NCBI GenBank assembly: GCA_047495785.1
Contig: JBLDXI010000003.1
Location: forward strand, 3,038,001 to 3,102,000
Reading direction: 5' to 3'
DNA from: Lepidodermella squamata
Taxonomy: Eukaryota; Gastrotricha
Length of the DNA stretch: 64,000 nt
Positions 20,091-31,625 of the stretch are shown in pieces. Numbering within the stretch: position 1 is the stretch's first letter; each line of letters starts with the position of its first letter. The position numbers and the translations under genes are program-made. The notes beneath the pieces were generated by a model. It made no database searches. It saw only the letters and a program-made list of their open reading frames with translations, and was not told the origin of the DNA.

Positions 20091-23000
20091 TTAAGCTGGC
20101 TCACACGTGAGTTGGATGCGCCACGAGCCGTCTAAACAGGTCACCTGGTTGCAAGGCGGGCTGCGGCATTCAGCGGCTTTATAGCCATCGAGACATTCGT
20201 AAATCGCGTAATCGTAGTCACGCGGCGTTGAGTTATCGGCAAATACTCGCAGGGTCTCGATGGCGTTGCGAATTGTAGGCGGCGGGAGGCAGCCGTCGGA
20301 TTCCACGGTTGTAGTCACTACAATGGGAGGAAGAGTGATTATTCGGGTGGTTGTAGTAGTCGATGATGTCGATGGAGATGTTCTTAACGTGGAAGTAGTA
20401 GCGACTGTAGATGTTCGAACGGTGCTCGCTGTTGTCGTAGTTGGCTCTGGAAATTGAGACAATAAATAATAATAATAAGAAAATTCTTAGACGAAAATTC
20501 ACTGTTAAAATTAAAAGGATCTAAAGGCATTGAATCTTTTGGCGGAACCAACATTTTGTATAGCAGAACAACATTTAAAAATTTTTACCAAAAACGAACC
20601 ATTCTGTATCTTTTCCGAATAAATTCATATTAATTTTTAATTTTTAAATTGACCACAAGAAAATAGGTTTCCTTCGACCCCATTTGACCCAAAAAGAACT
20701 AGGATTCTCGCGCCATTTTATTCGAATTTTTTTGCAGGCAAGAAATCGATCAATTTAAAACTTGGCGCATGGCGCGCGCAGGAAAATTCTACGTCACTTT
20801 GGTAGCATAAGACTTACGCGAAACGAATTCAAAATGATTTTATGTTTACAGAATTTTATATTATGGGACATATTCGTCAAAATGTTAAATGTTGATGAAA
20901 TTATCAATTTTTCAACGAGCGGGCTTCAAAACTACTCGCTGAATTCATTTTGGAGCCAGATTTTGAGGCATCTTTGTGCTGCAAGGTCAACGAGCGCTAC
21001 TTCAAGTTGAACTACATTTGGCCGCGGAACAAACCCAAATCTCGACTTATGATGTTTCAGAATTTTAGAATGAAAGTACTGGAAGTACTAAACAATTCTT
21101 CGCTATTTTCTGTTCAAGGCCTGACCATCGCTACGAAAAACGACGTAAATATGATTTGTTAATTTTTCTCAAAAAAACCATTTTATCTTGCGTTAAGTGC
21201 TATCTTTTAAAATTAGGTTCCACTAAACTCAATTCTGCAAGGTAAATTTACAATTACTACTAATAATGCTTCTGAAATATTGCGATTCCGTATTTTCTTT
21301 TAATTTCTAATTTTTTTATTACCTAGAGTGAGCCCGACTTCGTTATTGAAAGCTTGTTCGCATGTGAGTTGAACGCGCCAAGATCCATCGACGCACGTGG
21401 CTTGATTACACGGCTCAACGCGGCACTGAGCCGGCCGGAAGCCAGGGAAACAACTGTAAATTGCATAGTCGCCATCACGAGGGTAAACCCCACCATCAGC
21501 GTAGATTCGAGACGTTTCGACCGCATTTCTAATATTAGGCGGGTTCAATGGGCACCCATCAAAGGGTGACGTAGTCGGCAGGGCGGGTGTCGTCGCCTCT
21601 GGTGGTCGTCGATTTTCTATTTTAAGAAAAAAAAATGATTAATTATAGATTTTAAAATAAAATAACCTGTGCAAACTGGTGGATCGCTCCATTTTAGCGG
21701 TGTCCCGTAGCAAATAATTTTCAGAGCATTGAAAGTCGTGAAGCCAGGATTACACCTATAGGTGACTACGTCCAAAATCACCCCTCGACCACCAGTGACA
21801 GAAGTATCAACCACCTGAGCGTTAGGAACGTCAGGAATCGGCCCGCAAAAAGAGTTATCGTCCAGAATACAAGTCGGCCGATCAGTTATCGTCCATTGAG
21901 GTGGATTGCCGTTACAAGTCAAGTTTGAAACACTGTTATTTGCTAACATAAACCCCTCGCTGCAGCTATAGGACGCGACATCACCGGGTTGACTCTGCCG
22001 ACCCGAAAATGAGATTGATTTTACGAAACCATTAGCGATAGGAGGGGCGTTCCCACAAGTTGGATTATCTGAATAATAATAATATTCAAAAAAATCGAAA
22101 TTTTCAGGAAATATTTTACAAAATGAGCAAGTTGGAACGGGGCTGAACTTTCGCGTGAAGTTATTGCATGTAACGGTCGCTTCCCCGACCATTATGTAAC
22201 CAGGTTGGCAAGAGTACCGAATCCGATCGCCGACTGAAGGCTCCCCGTTAGGGTTAGCGTACTCTTTAACCGAAATGAAACCATTTGTCACGTTAGGAGG
22301 GGCTTGGCAAGGGCTGAAAATTCGCGAAACATTGTGAAATAATTCGAAATTTTTAAAATTATCTCACATTAGGGAGAGTAAACATTGCGGTGGCTGGGAC
22401 CATGTGCCGTCCGGCTGGCAAACGATGCGTGACGGTCCGTTCATAGTTAGTCCCTGACTACACCGGAAAATGATGTAGTCGCCAATTTGAACCGGCATTC
22501 CATCCGGGCCAGATCGACTGATCGGCGTGCCACCGGGTATTACCGGGGCAGCTCCACAGGTGTTGTCGCAAATTGGTAGCGTTGTCCAAACTCTGGTCGT
22601 AGAGCAGACGACTACGCTGTTCGAACCGGCTCGAAATTTGAAGCCGGCATTGCAGGCGTAACGGATGATTGAACCAGGTAGGCTGGCCTCTCTTGTGAAG
22701 TTTTGGAAGGTGACTACAGCGTTGGTTATATTCGGAGCTGGGCCGCAGCCGTTCGGTTGGCAAATCGGCATTGGGGTCCAGGATAAAGTTCGGCCATCGC
22801 ATTTTACGACGGAAGTGCCGACCATGAAGTAACTGGGATCGCAGGAATAGGAAATACTGTCGCCAGCTGAGCTTGGTCGATCGGAGAAATAACTTCTGCC
22901 GGCGATGTAGCCGTTAGATAGAGGTAGGGGTGAGCCGCAGCTATTACCATATCCAGCAGCAAAATTTATCCCTGAAAAAAGCCATCACTATAACTGAGAA

Positions 23001-24600
23001 CTGAGAATTGTGGTTCTACATTTTTCCTATTTCATGTTTCATGCACTTACTAAATTTCCTTAAACAAATGATGCATCCTATGAACCTGGGATTTTTTAAA
23101 TAAGCTACCTGTAACCCTCAGGAATTTAAGAAAATTACATTATAGTTCCTCAAATTTAAGGCTGCCCTGTGAACCGAGGAAGAGTTTTTCGGAGACTGGG
23201 GTCCAGTACATCGCATTATGGCTGAAATAATAAACTGAGTTGGGACAAATAAGGTCAATATCGTTAGCGGCGCGCCAAAACAACCACTTAGATGACTCAT
23301 TCGATAGTACTTTTGGTCGCCTAACGTAATAATGAAGTACGTTAGGCTTTTTGAGCACCGATTTTTCATCTATCGAACGTACTTTCTTTAAAAAATCTAT
23401 AAATAGTAAAGTGGTTGTTTTGGCGCGTCGCTAACGATATTAGTCCTAAGCACTCTCTAAGTCTCGGGCTTCGGATTCTCATCAGAGCCATTTTCTCTCT
23501 GATACCCAGGAAAGCCGATTTCAAATGCTACGAAATGATCATGTTCTCTGCTGTAACAAAAACTAGGTTTAGTATTACGTCCAAGTTCTAGTTCAAGAAG
23601 ATTTTAGCAAAAACAGAATAAAAAAGATTTACCAGAGGTGGGGTTCGAACCCACGCGGGATTACTCCCATCAGATCTTAAGTCTGACCTCTTAAACCACT
23701 CGAGCACTCTGGTCGGGTGAATACTAAGCCTTTCAGAAGTTTTTTCAATCTTCTCTCAGATGGAACCCATGAACTCTCACAAGCTATTTCAGCCTAATAG
23801 TCAGGAATCTAGTTCAGGCATCAATTAGGTTCAGAAAGGTCCATTCCAAGTTGAAAGATTAATAAAGAAATTTAACCTGATAAATCGGGGACACATTTCG
23901 GACTCTCCGACCAGTTGCCATCCGGTAGGCAGGTAATAGTATTCCGCCCAACTGTATTGAAGCCGCTCAAACATTCGTACCGAACCCGATTACCAGCTTG
24001 ACCCGTTGAAGTCGTAAAAGTTCGCGTGACCTCCCGAGCATTCAGTAATATTGGAGGCTCGCCGCAGGACGGCGAAGCAAGTTGACATTTAGGCATATCC
24101 GTCCACTTGCCATTACCTTAATCGATAGATATGAATTTAAATCGATAAATTTAGGAAATCACAAACAGACTTTGGCATCTGATCGAATTGCTTTTTCCGA
24201 CAAGAATGAACATGCTTTCGCAATTGAAGGTGATAACGTCCCCACTAGAAGCGCGATCTGCTTCGACATGGATGGTACTCGTAATGATGCGCCCATTTTG
24301 AAGGCCAGTAATTTTGGGACATTTCACGAATTGGCAATCGGGCAATTCTGACCAATCTCCCGTCGACTGGCAAGTTATGCTATCAGGGCTAGGCTGGTAC
24401 CCGTTTCTACACGCGTATTTAACAATGTTGCCGGGTTCACTCGACCGTGTCGATGTGTAATTCTGCCATACGATATCAGCGCCTTCGATGACCGGTGGCG
24501 AGCCGCAAGATGAGATAGGTAGGGCTGAAATCGCCGGTAGCCATAGCAACGCACCTGATAACAACAGCCAAATAGCCCGTGCTTGGTCAAGCGTATCCAT
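20091..24600 (-). CDS. Gene F: secreted protein with eleven CCP domains
   Basis: Roughly 850-900 residues. The ATG at 24600 opens MDTLDQARAIWLLLSGALLW, a signal peptide with a polar start. CCPs start CGSPPVIE, CPKITGLQ, CGEPPILL, CGSPLPLS, CGPAPNIT, CGAAPVIP, CQAPPNVT, CGNAPPIA, CGPIPDVP, CPLNPPNI and CLPPPTIR. The last two are near-duplicates separated by a Thr-rich linker. Each has an extra cysteine pair in an insert (AECRSPPCNQ and AQCRVEPCNQ), giving six cysteines instead of four. Two introns are long. 22972-23876 carries a tRNA-Leu gene and a foldback element, and 20457-21322 holds unexplained sequence. The stop is at 20091. It lies 217 nt downstream of gene G's stop, so the two could share a transcript. 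Confidence 0.85.
20457..21322. other. Long last intron of gene F
   Basis: 866 nt, far longer than neighbouring introns. On the plus strand, 20950-21162 is open (TTG start, 70 codons, PDFEASLCC, FKLNYIWPRN). It lacks an ATG and has no recognised family, so I treat it as a relic or chance frame. Confidence 0.4.
23257..23441. mobile_element. Foldback/MITE-like element in an intron of gene F
   Basis: The arms aatatcgttagcggcgcgcc (then aaaacaaccact) at 23257-23288 and their reverse complement at 23410-23441 match with about two mismatches. A smaller internal hairpin (gcctaacgta...tacgttaggc) lies at about 23319-23347. No coding capacity. Confidence 0.7.
23631..23713 (-). tRNA. tRNA-Leu (anticodon TAA)
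   Basis: The acceptor stem ACCAGAG/CTCTGGT pairs perfectly. The anticodon arm TCAGA-CTTAAGA-TCTGA gives anticodon TAA. A long variable arm, as in Leu tRNAs, and the T-arm GGGTTCGAACCC are present. It lies on the same strand as gene F, inside its third long intron. A T6 terminator follows at about 23619-23624. Confidence 0.93.
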
Positions 24601-24817
24601 TATTCGAGACAGCACTCGAGGTAATATCGACAGATGTTAAGTGCAAAGCTCTTGGCAGTGGGAAAAACCCGAAATCAATGCAAGAAACATTGGCAAAACA
24701 ATCTTAATTATTAAAACTTGATCGATCTCATTTGTTCTTTATTTTTTTGCTCTCGATTTTTTGTAATAAACTAAGAAGTATACAAGGGGGTTATAATATT
24801 TGTTGATTTTTCTCTCA

Positions 24818-27800
24818 TCAGACTTTGAATATGAAAGTTGTGTCCATTAGCTCCTTTTGATGTTCAAGACTTCTGCACTGCAGCCGGGAGTCCCAGGTTC
24901 CGTCCAGGGTGCATAGCACCCAGTCTCGGCCGGCGAGAAGGTAACCATCTTCACAGTCGTAGACGACGTAGTCGCCAGATTGTGGCCGGCCTTCGAACGA
25001 TCGAGAAGTCGGCCGCGCGTTTGCGATCTTCGGAGGCGGAATGTCACAGTACACCGGCGCAGGGTCAGCTTAAAAAAAATAAAAATTCAAATATAAAGCA
25101 AATATTCAAGAAAAATGTCAAGAAAAATCCAATCGATCAAGTTAATCGCATTTGATCCCAAAGATCAAATGAGCTCATTAGAAAAATAAAAAAAATTAAT
25201 TGGCAATAAAACTCTTCAGAGTCCCCTTAAATTAAAATTTAATTGGGTTTTTAATTGGACGATCATCGGTATATAAATCCGGTTTCAGCTTTAGTTTTTC
25301 ATCATCAGCTATCGATTTATTATCAATTTAATCGAATCTTCATCACTATCTAAAACATGCGCGCTTTTCTCGCTGTTGCTGTTGTCGTCCTGCTCGGACT
25401 TGGTAATCTATTTTCCGATCATTTTTGCCCTCTTTCTATACTTTATCATTTCAGCATACTCCGAGGCCAAGGTGTGGAATGTCGAATCGAAGGAGATGCA
25501 CCGCAACTACGAAAAGAAGGTGAGAGCAACGGTGAGCCGATCCTACGAGAACAACAGGGCTTTCAGCAAGAAGTTCGCCCCGAAGAAGGTCGGCCGTAAG
25601 ATGAACAAGCGCCGCGGATCCTTCTCCAAGTCGGTCTCCAAGTCTGTTTCCTACTCGCGGTCCGCCTCCTTCTCCGGCAACCGCAAGAACAAGCGATTCG
25701 GTGGTCGCAAGTTCGGCAAGCACGGCAAGAACTTCGGCTACGGCCGCAAGGGCGGCAAGTTCGGCCACGGCAAGTTCGGCGGCCGCAAGGCCAACAAGGG
25801 CTCGTACTCCTACAGCAAGTCCGTCAGCGTCTCCAACTAAATTAACCTCGAAAAAACTTTCCCACGATATGCTTTTGTAACGTGATCGGCTTAATGAAAT
25901 ATTTTGGTCGAAAATAAACAAGTCATAAATCAACCCTTAAAATCTCATTTGACAGCATTTTGTACCGGTAAAAAATAAGTTAAATGGCTATCTAAGCTTT
26001 CGATGGTTATCTCTCAGTCGCGTATGCCATCAAAACGCCAACTTCAGGCAATTAACATCGTTGCAAACAACACAGCACGCGTTGTTTTGTTTAGCTTAAA
26101 GTGTTTAAAGCCCCGCTTAATGAGATAATTTAAAATGCCAAGATTTTATATCTTTGGCTTAGATCTTAGATAATTTACCTTTGCACATGGGAAGAGTTGT
26201 GCGTTTTGAAAGTTTAATGCGTTGCAGCGGGAAGAAAACAGCCGTGCCCCATGAGCCATCCGTCAAGCATAGCACCTTATTGCGACCGGTTAACGAATGG
26301 CCGGCTGAACACGCGTATTGCACGTAATCGCCTACTCGAGAATCTTCCAGCTTTCGTTCCGGGTATGATCGCATCATAACATGCGCATTTTCGATTTTCG
26401 GCGGCGCCCCACAGGCCTGGTAATTTCGATCAACAGCTGTGAAACAAAAAAAAAAGAAAATAAAAATAATTTTGAATTTTGAAAACATTACTAGTAATGA
26501 AAAAAGGAAAAAATGATAAAGAAATATTTTAAAATTTTAAAATAAATTAAATAAAATTACAAATGCATCTTGGCATTTGAGTCCACTGAGCCAGTCCACT
26601 TTCCTTGTCGGGCTGGCAATAAACAGCTGCCGATCCATCCATGGCGAAATTTTCAAGGCACGAATATATCACAACGTCACCAATCTGGCTCAGTTCGAGA
26701 TTTTCAAAATCGAAAGTTGCCGAGAATATCTCGCCGTTAAGGAGGGTTGGTGGGAAATTGCACGAAGCGCTCTCTTTTGAAAGAATGTCCCGTTGCATCT
26801 CCGGGGTAGCTTCACTGGTCGGTTTTATCAAGTAACTGCCGATAGACATTGGTAAAATCTCATCTGAAAAAAATTAAAGTCAAAATTTTTCTCAAATTTA
26901 ATCAATTTTCTAACCATCTATACTAGGCGGTAAATCCGGATCTTCAGTTGGTCGAGGTGGTAATTCGTCGATAATTAACGGTGGTGGTAAATTAGGATCT
27001 TCAACCAAGCCATTCATTGCCAACCACGGATCGGGAACCGTCGATGTAGGGGTCGTCGTTAATTTCTCGGTCGAAGTGGTGAAAAACAGCGACATCGCCG
27101 GGGTTTTAGGCCGCCTAGAACCTGGTGGCAATGATGGGTGTTGGGTAGAACTCGGCTTCCAAGTGACTGTTTGACTAGTTGACGTTGTAGTAACAGGTGT
27201 TGTAGCTGTTTCTTCCGTCACCGTAGTTGTTACTAGATCGGTTTGAGTCGAAGGTTCCGTAGTTGTAGCAGTACTTGAGGTCCTGGTTGACAATATCGAA
27301 ATTTTCCGTTTAGCCTGGGTTGTGGTCACAGGGGTCGTAGAGGTTGTCGTAGATTCAGTAGTAGACGTGGTAGTTGGCGTAGTAACAGCAATTGTCGAGG
27401 GCTTCTGAGTTGTTAAGGTTGTAGTAGTAGCTTTTGTTGTAGTCGTTGTAGTATGGGGCTCCGTTGTCGTTAAGGCGGTCGTTGTGGAAGGGGTAGTGGA
27501 CGATGTGGTCGTAGTTAAAGTAGTAGTTGTAGTCGAAGTCGAAGTTGAGGTCGAGGTCGAGGTCGAGGTTGAGGTTGTAGTAGGGGTCGTTCGAGTCGAG
27601 GTCGTCGATGTCACAGGTAAAGTAGTCGTCACTGCCGAAGTTGGAATTGCTGTGGTTTTCTGGGTCGAAGTCGTAGTCGGGGCCACAGAGGTCACCGTTG
27701 AGGTCAAGGTCGTTGTGGGCGTTATAGACGTGGTCGATGATGAGGTCGAAGTCACTGGGGTCGAAGTCATCGTCGTCATAGAACTTGTCGTAGAACTCGT

Positions 27801-29718
27801 TGTTGAAGTTGTGGAAACCCTACGAGGTCTCGGAGTAATTTCCATAGTCATTTCCTCGGTAGCAAATGGCGCTACTGGCTTCGGCCTCGGCATCATAAAA
27901 GGCACTCGAATGAAATAAACCGAGCTCAATGGCTTCGGGAATGGAGGCATCTCCGGTTGTTCCGGGCTACTATTATTCAACGTAAAACTCGATGAAGTGA
28001 CCGTCGATGTTTCCAGGTTAGCAGTGGTCGTAACTTGCGTTATAGGAACAATAGGCGGCAGTGTGAACGGGGTAGCTTGCGAGAAAAATGACCAAGAGTA
28101 AATCGCTGGAACCTTTTTAGGAGGTTTCGCCGGTTCTGGCGATTTCCAAATTTTGTTATCGAAAATAAATCTCGCCATTGTTGCAGTTGTTGTATCGACC
28201 AATTTGGCTTCAGTCGTTTGCGTAGTACTTCCAGTTGTAGTTTCCAAGACCCTTCGATAATGAACCCAATCTTTCTGGCCGTTGATTTCTCGACATTTAT
28301 CACTGTCATGCAATATTTGGCACCACGTTTGAATTTGCGCCGAATTTTCTAATTTCGGCAAATTGAACCCAGTACATTCTTTGACGCGCCGACACGCTTC
28401 AACGCATCGGCATAATATATCGCAAGTTGAATCTTTATTCCGAATTTCGTATAAACGCATCGGGCCGGGTCGCGACGGGCTGCAGATAACATTTTCCAAC
28501 CTTTCGAAGCCCTCCTTTTCCGGCCAAGGTTTAACAGCTGCAAAATTTTATTTAAAATTAAAAAAGACAGAAAGTAGGTCAAACTCACGTTTTTGTACGC
28601 ATTTGAGTGAACTCGGCCAGGTTAAGGTAGTCTGGTCGCATAAAATAGTTTCATTTTCCAAGCCATCTGGCGTAACGAAACCGAAATGGCAGGCGTAAGT
28701 CGCTCGGTCAACATTTCGGTATAAAGTTCGCTGTACCAAAGCTCCGTTTTGTATATTCGGAGGATCCGGACACGGTTGGGGCGGCTGACCTTCGCCTTGA
28801 ACCTTCGAACTACTGCCCTGGCCTAGCTCAGCTATCGGTTTCGGAATGAGCGCCATGGGAATATCGGGATTTTCGGGATTTTTCGCGCTTTTCGGGACCA
28901 GCTTCATGGTGGCAATTGAAGGTAGGGCTAATTTGTTTTCGTAATAGACCCACGAATGGGTGGCAACTTTCTCGCAGGCGTCTTCGTAAAGGCTAGCGAA
29001 TTGGCGTGTTCTTTCGATTAAAACACACCAGCCTCGGGATGTTTCTTCCGAAGAGGATGGCAAGTTAAAGCCGACACAGGTCGCATCGGCGATGCAGGCA
29101 ACTGCACATACGCACATCAAGTTACAAGACCGAGGGTCGTGAGAATTCTAAAAAAGGAAGAAAATGCTTCAGAATTTAAAAAAAATCAAATTAAAATAAT
29201 TTTATACAGTAATTTGAAAAAAATTGAAATTTTTTAAAAAGGTGGGCAATTTTTCGAATTTTATATTAATTTTTATTAATTTTTCAGTAAGTAGGTCAAT
29301 TTGGGCCTAATTATGCGTGCGGTCATTTGCATAAAACAAAAATATGCACATTGACCTACTTAATGCGAAATTTGCCAAAAATGATGTAAATCGAAATTGC
29401 ACTGCAAAAATTGAAAAACCCGCCTTAAAAATGCACAATTATTAAAATTCGTCGAAAAATCGGGGAAAACACCGCGAAACATACGCTTCCAAGATTTCTT
29501 GACCGGAATCCGACGCAAGTTGTGTCGCTGTATCGGTTGAAATAGCCAACAAGTCTATCCCATTGGGGCGCAATAGATCGCGGCCCGCCGTCGAAGACCG
29601 TACTCGTGCCATTATTGTTATCATCTTCAACGTCCGGTTCTTGGATAACCGGCTCAGGATCGGGCCTGACTAGCCGCAGGGTGTTAAGCAGAGCAATTAA
29701 TAGAGCTAAATGGCGCAT
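24818..29718 (-). CDS. Gene G: secreted mosaic protein with two PAN-like, four CCP and a mucin-like domain
   Basis: About 1,070 residues. The ATG at 29718 starts the signal peptide MRHLALLIALLNTLRLV. PAN-like domain 1 (CNLMCVCAVAC, CVGFNLP, GWCVL, WVYYE) is followed by a CCP (CPDPPNIQ). PAN-like domain 2 comes next (CDILCRCVEAC, CTGFNLP, WCQIL, WVHYRR). A Thr/Ser/Pro-rich stretch of about 300 residues follows (27042-27840 region). Three more CCPs (CNFPPTLL, CGAPPKIE, CDIPPPKI) finish at the stop at 24818. PAN folds bind proteins or sugars, and Thr-rich regions are usually O-glycosylated. Joint presence suggests a surface-coat or matrix protein, which is inference. The 1,110-nt intron 25069-26178 contains gene H on the opposite strand. 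The exon 1 donor at GC|GTATGT was chosen because it keeps the PAN cysteines in register. Confidence 0.85.
25270..25278 (+). promoter_or_regulatory. TATA box of gene H
   Basis: TATATAAAT, 79 nt upstream of the ATG of gene H. The TATA-like motifs of genes J and J' lie at similar distances. Confidence 0.65.
25357..25840 (+). CDS. Gene H: small secreted Lys/Arg/Gly/Ser-rich basic protein, nested in gene G
   Basis: 143 residues from two exons (25357-25402 and 25455-25840). The signal peptide MRAFLAVAVVVLLGLAYSEA is split by the intron at the same place and phase as in genes I and J. The mature part is rich in Lys, Arg, Gly and Ser (KSVSKSVSYSRSASFSG, then FGGRKFGKHGK repeats) and ends SKSVSVSN. 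Codons end mainly in C or G, unlike the CCP genes. An AAATAAA signal lies at about 25912. It sits wholly within one intron of gene G on the opposite strand. It looks like a structural or gland-secretion protein. No family is recognised. Confidence 0.85.
27042..27840. repeat. Thr-rich coding repeat in gene G
   Basis: Low-complexity DNA made of gtagtc, gtcgtt and gaggtc words coding on the minus strand for runs of Thr with Ser, Pro and Val. A clean hexamer run (gaggtc type) lies at about 27533-27575 and encodes alternating Ser-Thr. Length is likely polymorphic. Confidence 0.7.
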
Positions 29719-30398
29719 ATTTCATGAACTAGAATATAACGCTGCCTCACAGCAGTAATTTCATAGTCGACAAGTCTGGCAGCAGGCAAAAAAGCTTGTC
29801 TCTTCCGCGGCAGTTCTTTAAATACGTCTGATGGTTTAGCGGTGTGTTAACATTGAAAACAGCGTTTGCTTAGCTTAACGCGGCGGCGATTAGCCCTCAT
29901 CAAAATTTTTATACACCATAAATTAGACCGGGCACCACGAAAAATAATGCGCAAAAATACAGCCGTTTATTGTCTTGACATGTTTACACAATAGAGACGT
30001 TATAACGCGCGGTCTTTATCGGTTTTCTATACGGCTTATTCTTGCATTTCGCAGCGCGTCGACTTCTGCTTCAGAGCTCATCATTATCATCATCGTATTC
30101 AGGATGCATTGTCTATGAACAGAAAGTAAACTTGTTAATTACAAGAGTGGTAGAAAATGTCAGGCTATAACACTTTAAATCAGTAAATAAAGGTGAAAAA
30201 ACGTGAAGGAAGACTAAACGGCAACTTAGTGACTCGAGTTAAAAAATCAGTTCAGATGCATTGCGATCAATTTTATTAATCTTTTCTCGATGAGACTCAT
30301 CAATTATCACTCAAATAATACAACGCAGAGAAATAGGTCAAATAAATAATCTGTGCGACTTTTGCTGACATGCGTTATTTTGATGAGTGTAAAAGTTT
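29719..30398. other. Intergenic region between genes G and I
   Basis: Promoter side of gene G and 3' side of gene I. An AATAAA signal for gene I lies on the minus strand near 30270. A very short minus-strand frame near 30070-30120 (MHPEYDDDNDEL) follows an acceptor-like TTCATAG but has no partner exon. Confidence 0.4.
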
Positions 30399-31476
30399 CT
30401 AATAGTAGTAGCCTCCGTGGCGACCGCCATAGCGACCATCGCGATAGCTGCCAGAGACAGATCCGCGGAAGTCGCGGGTGCGGCGTTCAGCCGAGGCGTT
30501 GGCGCGCTTGCGGCCATACTTGGCTCCAGCTTTGCGGGTGTGGGCAGAGTCGGATTCGGCGGCCTTCTTGTTGCTGGTCTTGTAGTCGCGGGCGTTGCGG
30601 GAGTCACGGGCGGCAGAAGCAAAGGCGCGGCGCTTGTGGGCCTTGTTGCGCTTCGCCTTCTTCTCGGCAGCGGCAGCCGAGGCCTTCGAGTCGCGAGAGG
30701 CGTAGGCAGCAGAGTGAGCCTTGCGGGACTTCTTGCCATGGGCCTTCTTGGCGGTCTTTTTGCGGGTGGCAGTGGTGGCAGCACCATCGGAGTCGTAGGC
30801 ACCGAAGTTCTTGGCACCAGATTCGTAGCTGAACTTGTTGACCTTGTTGTGGCCCTTGTCTGCGAAGGTCTTCTTCTTGAACTCAATCTCTTCACCTTGC
30901 TTGTCGCGGGCCTGGTCCTGCTGGAAAGTAGCCTTGCGCTTGTGGTCGGCACGGCCCTGCTTCTTGTTGCGGCGGTGCTTCTGGGCAGCAGCAGCGGCGC
31001 CAGAGTCAGCGTAGGAGTTGGCGTGCTGGGCGAAGGCAGCCGAGTTGCTTTCGCGGTGCTTGCGATTGCGGCGCTTGCTGCCGGCCTTGGATTTCTTCTG
31101 GTCGTAGGCAGAGTCACGCTTGCCGGCCGAGGCATAGCTGGCCGAGGCGCGTTCGCGGCTAGCCGAGCGGTTCTTGATCAGCTTGCGCTTGTCGCTAGTC
31201 TTCTTGTTGTGGGAAGCATCGGCCGAGGCGTAGTCAGCGGCGCCGGATTCCTTCTCAGCGGAGGCGGACTTGCGGTCGTATGTGTCGCGTTCGGCTAACG
31301 AGGCGGAGAAAGAGGCCTTGCGACCACCTTTGCCTTTGCGACCACCATAGCCGCCAGCTGAGCTGAGCGCTAAGAAAAATAATGTTCGAAATTTGGACGA
31401 CTAGGATAACTTTGAACTTTGAAGACTTACCGATGCAGCCCAAAGCGATGATTGCCAAAACCAAGACAGTTCGCAT
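30399..31476 (-). CDS. Gene I: secreted basic Ala/Ser/Lys/Arg-rich protein
   Basis: 338 residues from two exons (31431-31476 and 30399-31370). The signal peptide is MRTVLVLAIIALGCIALSSA, with a phase-1 intron inside it. The mature protein is repetitive and strongly basic, with KSASAEKES, ADYASADASHNKK, RASASYASAGKRDSAY and KKTFADKGHNKVNKFSYES, ending in GGRHGGYYY. It has no cysteines in the mature part that I can see. It is the close paralogue of I' at 58764-59871, with long identical stretches. Only 149 nt separate it from the stop of gene J upstream, with an acceptor-like GAATTTTAG shortly before the ATG, consistent with an operon pair. Function is unknown. Composition suggests a secreted structural, coating or adhesive protein. 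Confidence 0.88.
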
Positions 31477-31625
31477 CGTAAATAAAACCGATAAAATTTC
31501 TAAAATTCAAGGAATAAATGTTGTTTAAACTCAATAATTTTCATTTTCTGCCCAATAAGGCTAAATAAATAAATATATTCATTTAATAGCGTAGGGCTCC
31601 TCTCAACCTTTCATCACAGATACGC

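Noticed and set aside
20762-21162. Plus-strand frames inside the long last intron of gene F
   Set aside because: TTG starts only, with a stop just upstream in frame. No family recognised. Kept as a note on the intron.
27484-27918. Plus-strand open frame rich in Val/Glu over gene G
   Set aside because: It is the complement of the Thr-rich repeat, and its composition follows from the repeat words.
30060-30125. Short acidic frame (MHPEYDDDNDEL) after an acceptor-like TTCATAG
   Set aside because: No partner exon upstream, and the apparent intron would be only 30 nt.
30417-31298. Long open frames on the strand opposite genes I, J, J' and I' (up to about 290 codons)
   Set aside because: They are shadows of GC-rich, strongly biased codons in the real genes. 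They have no signal peptide, no splice logic and Val/Ala/Gly-only composition.
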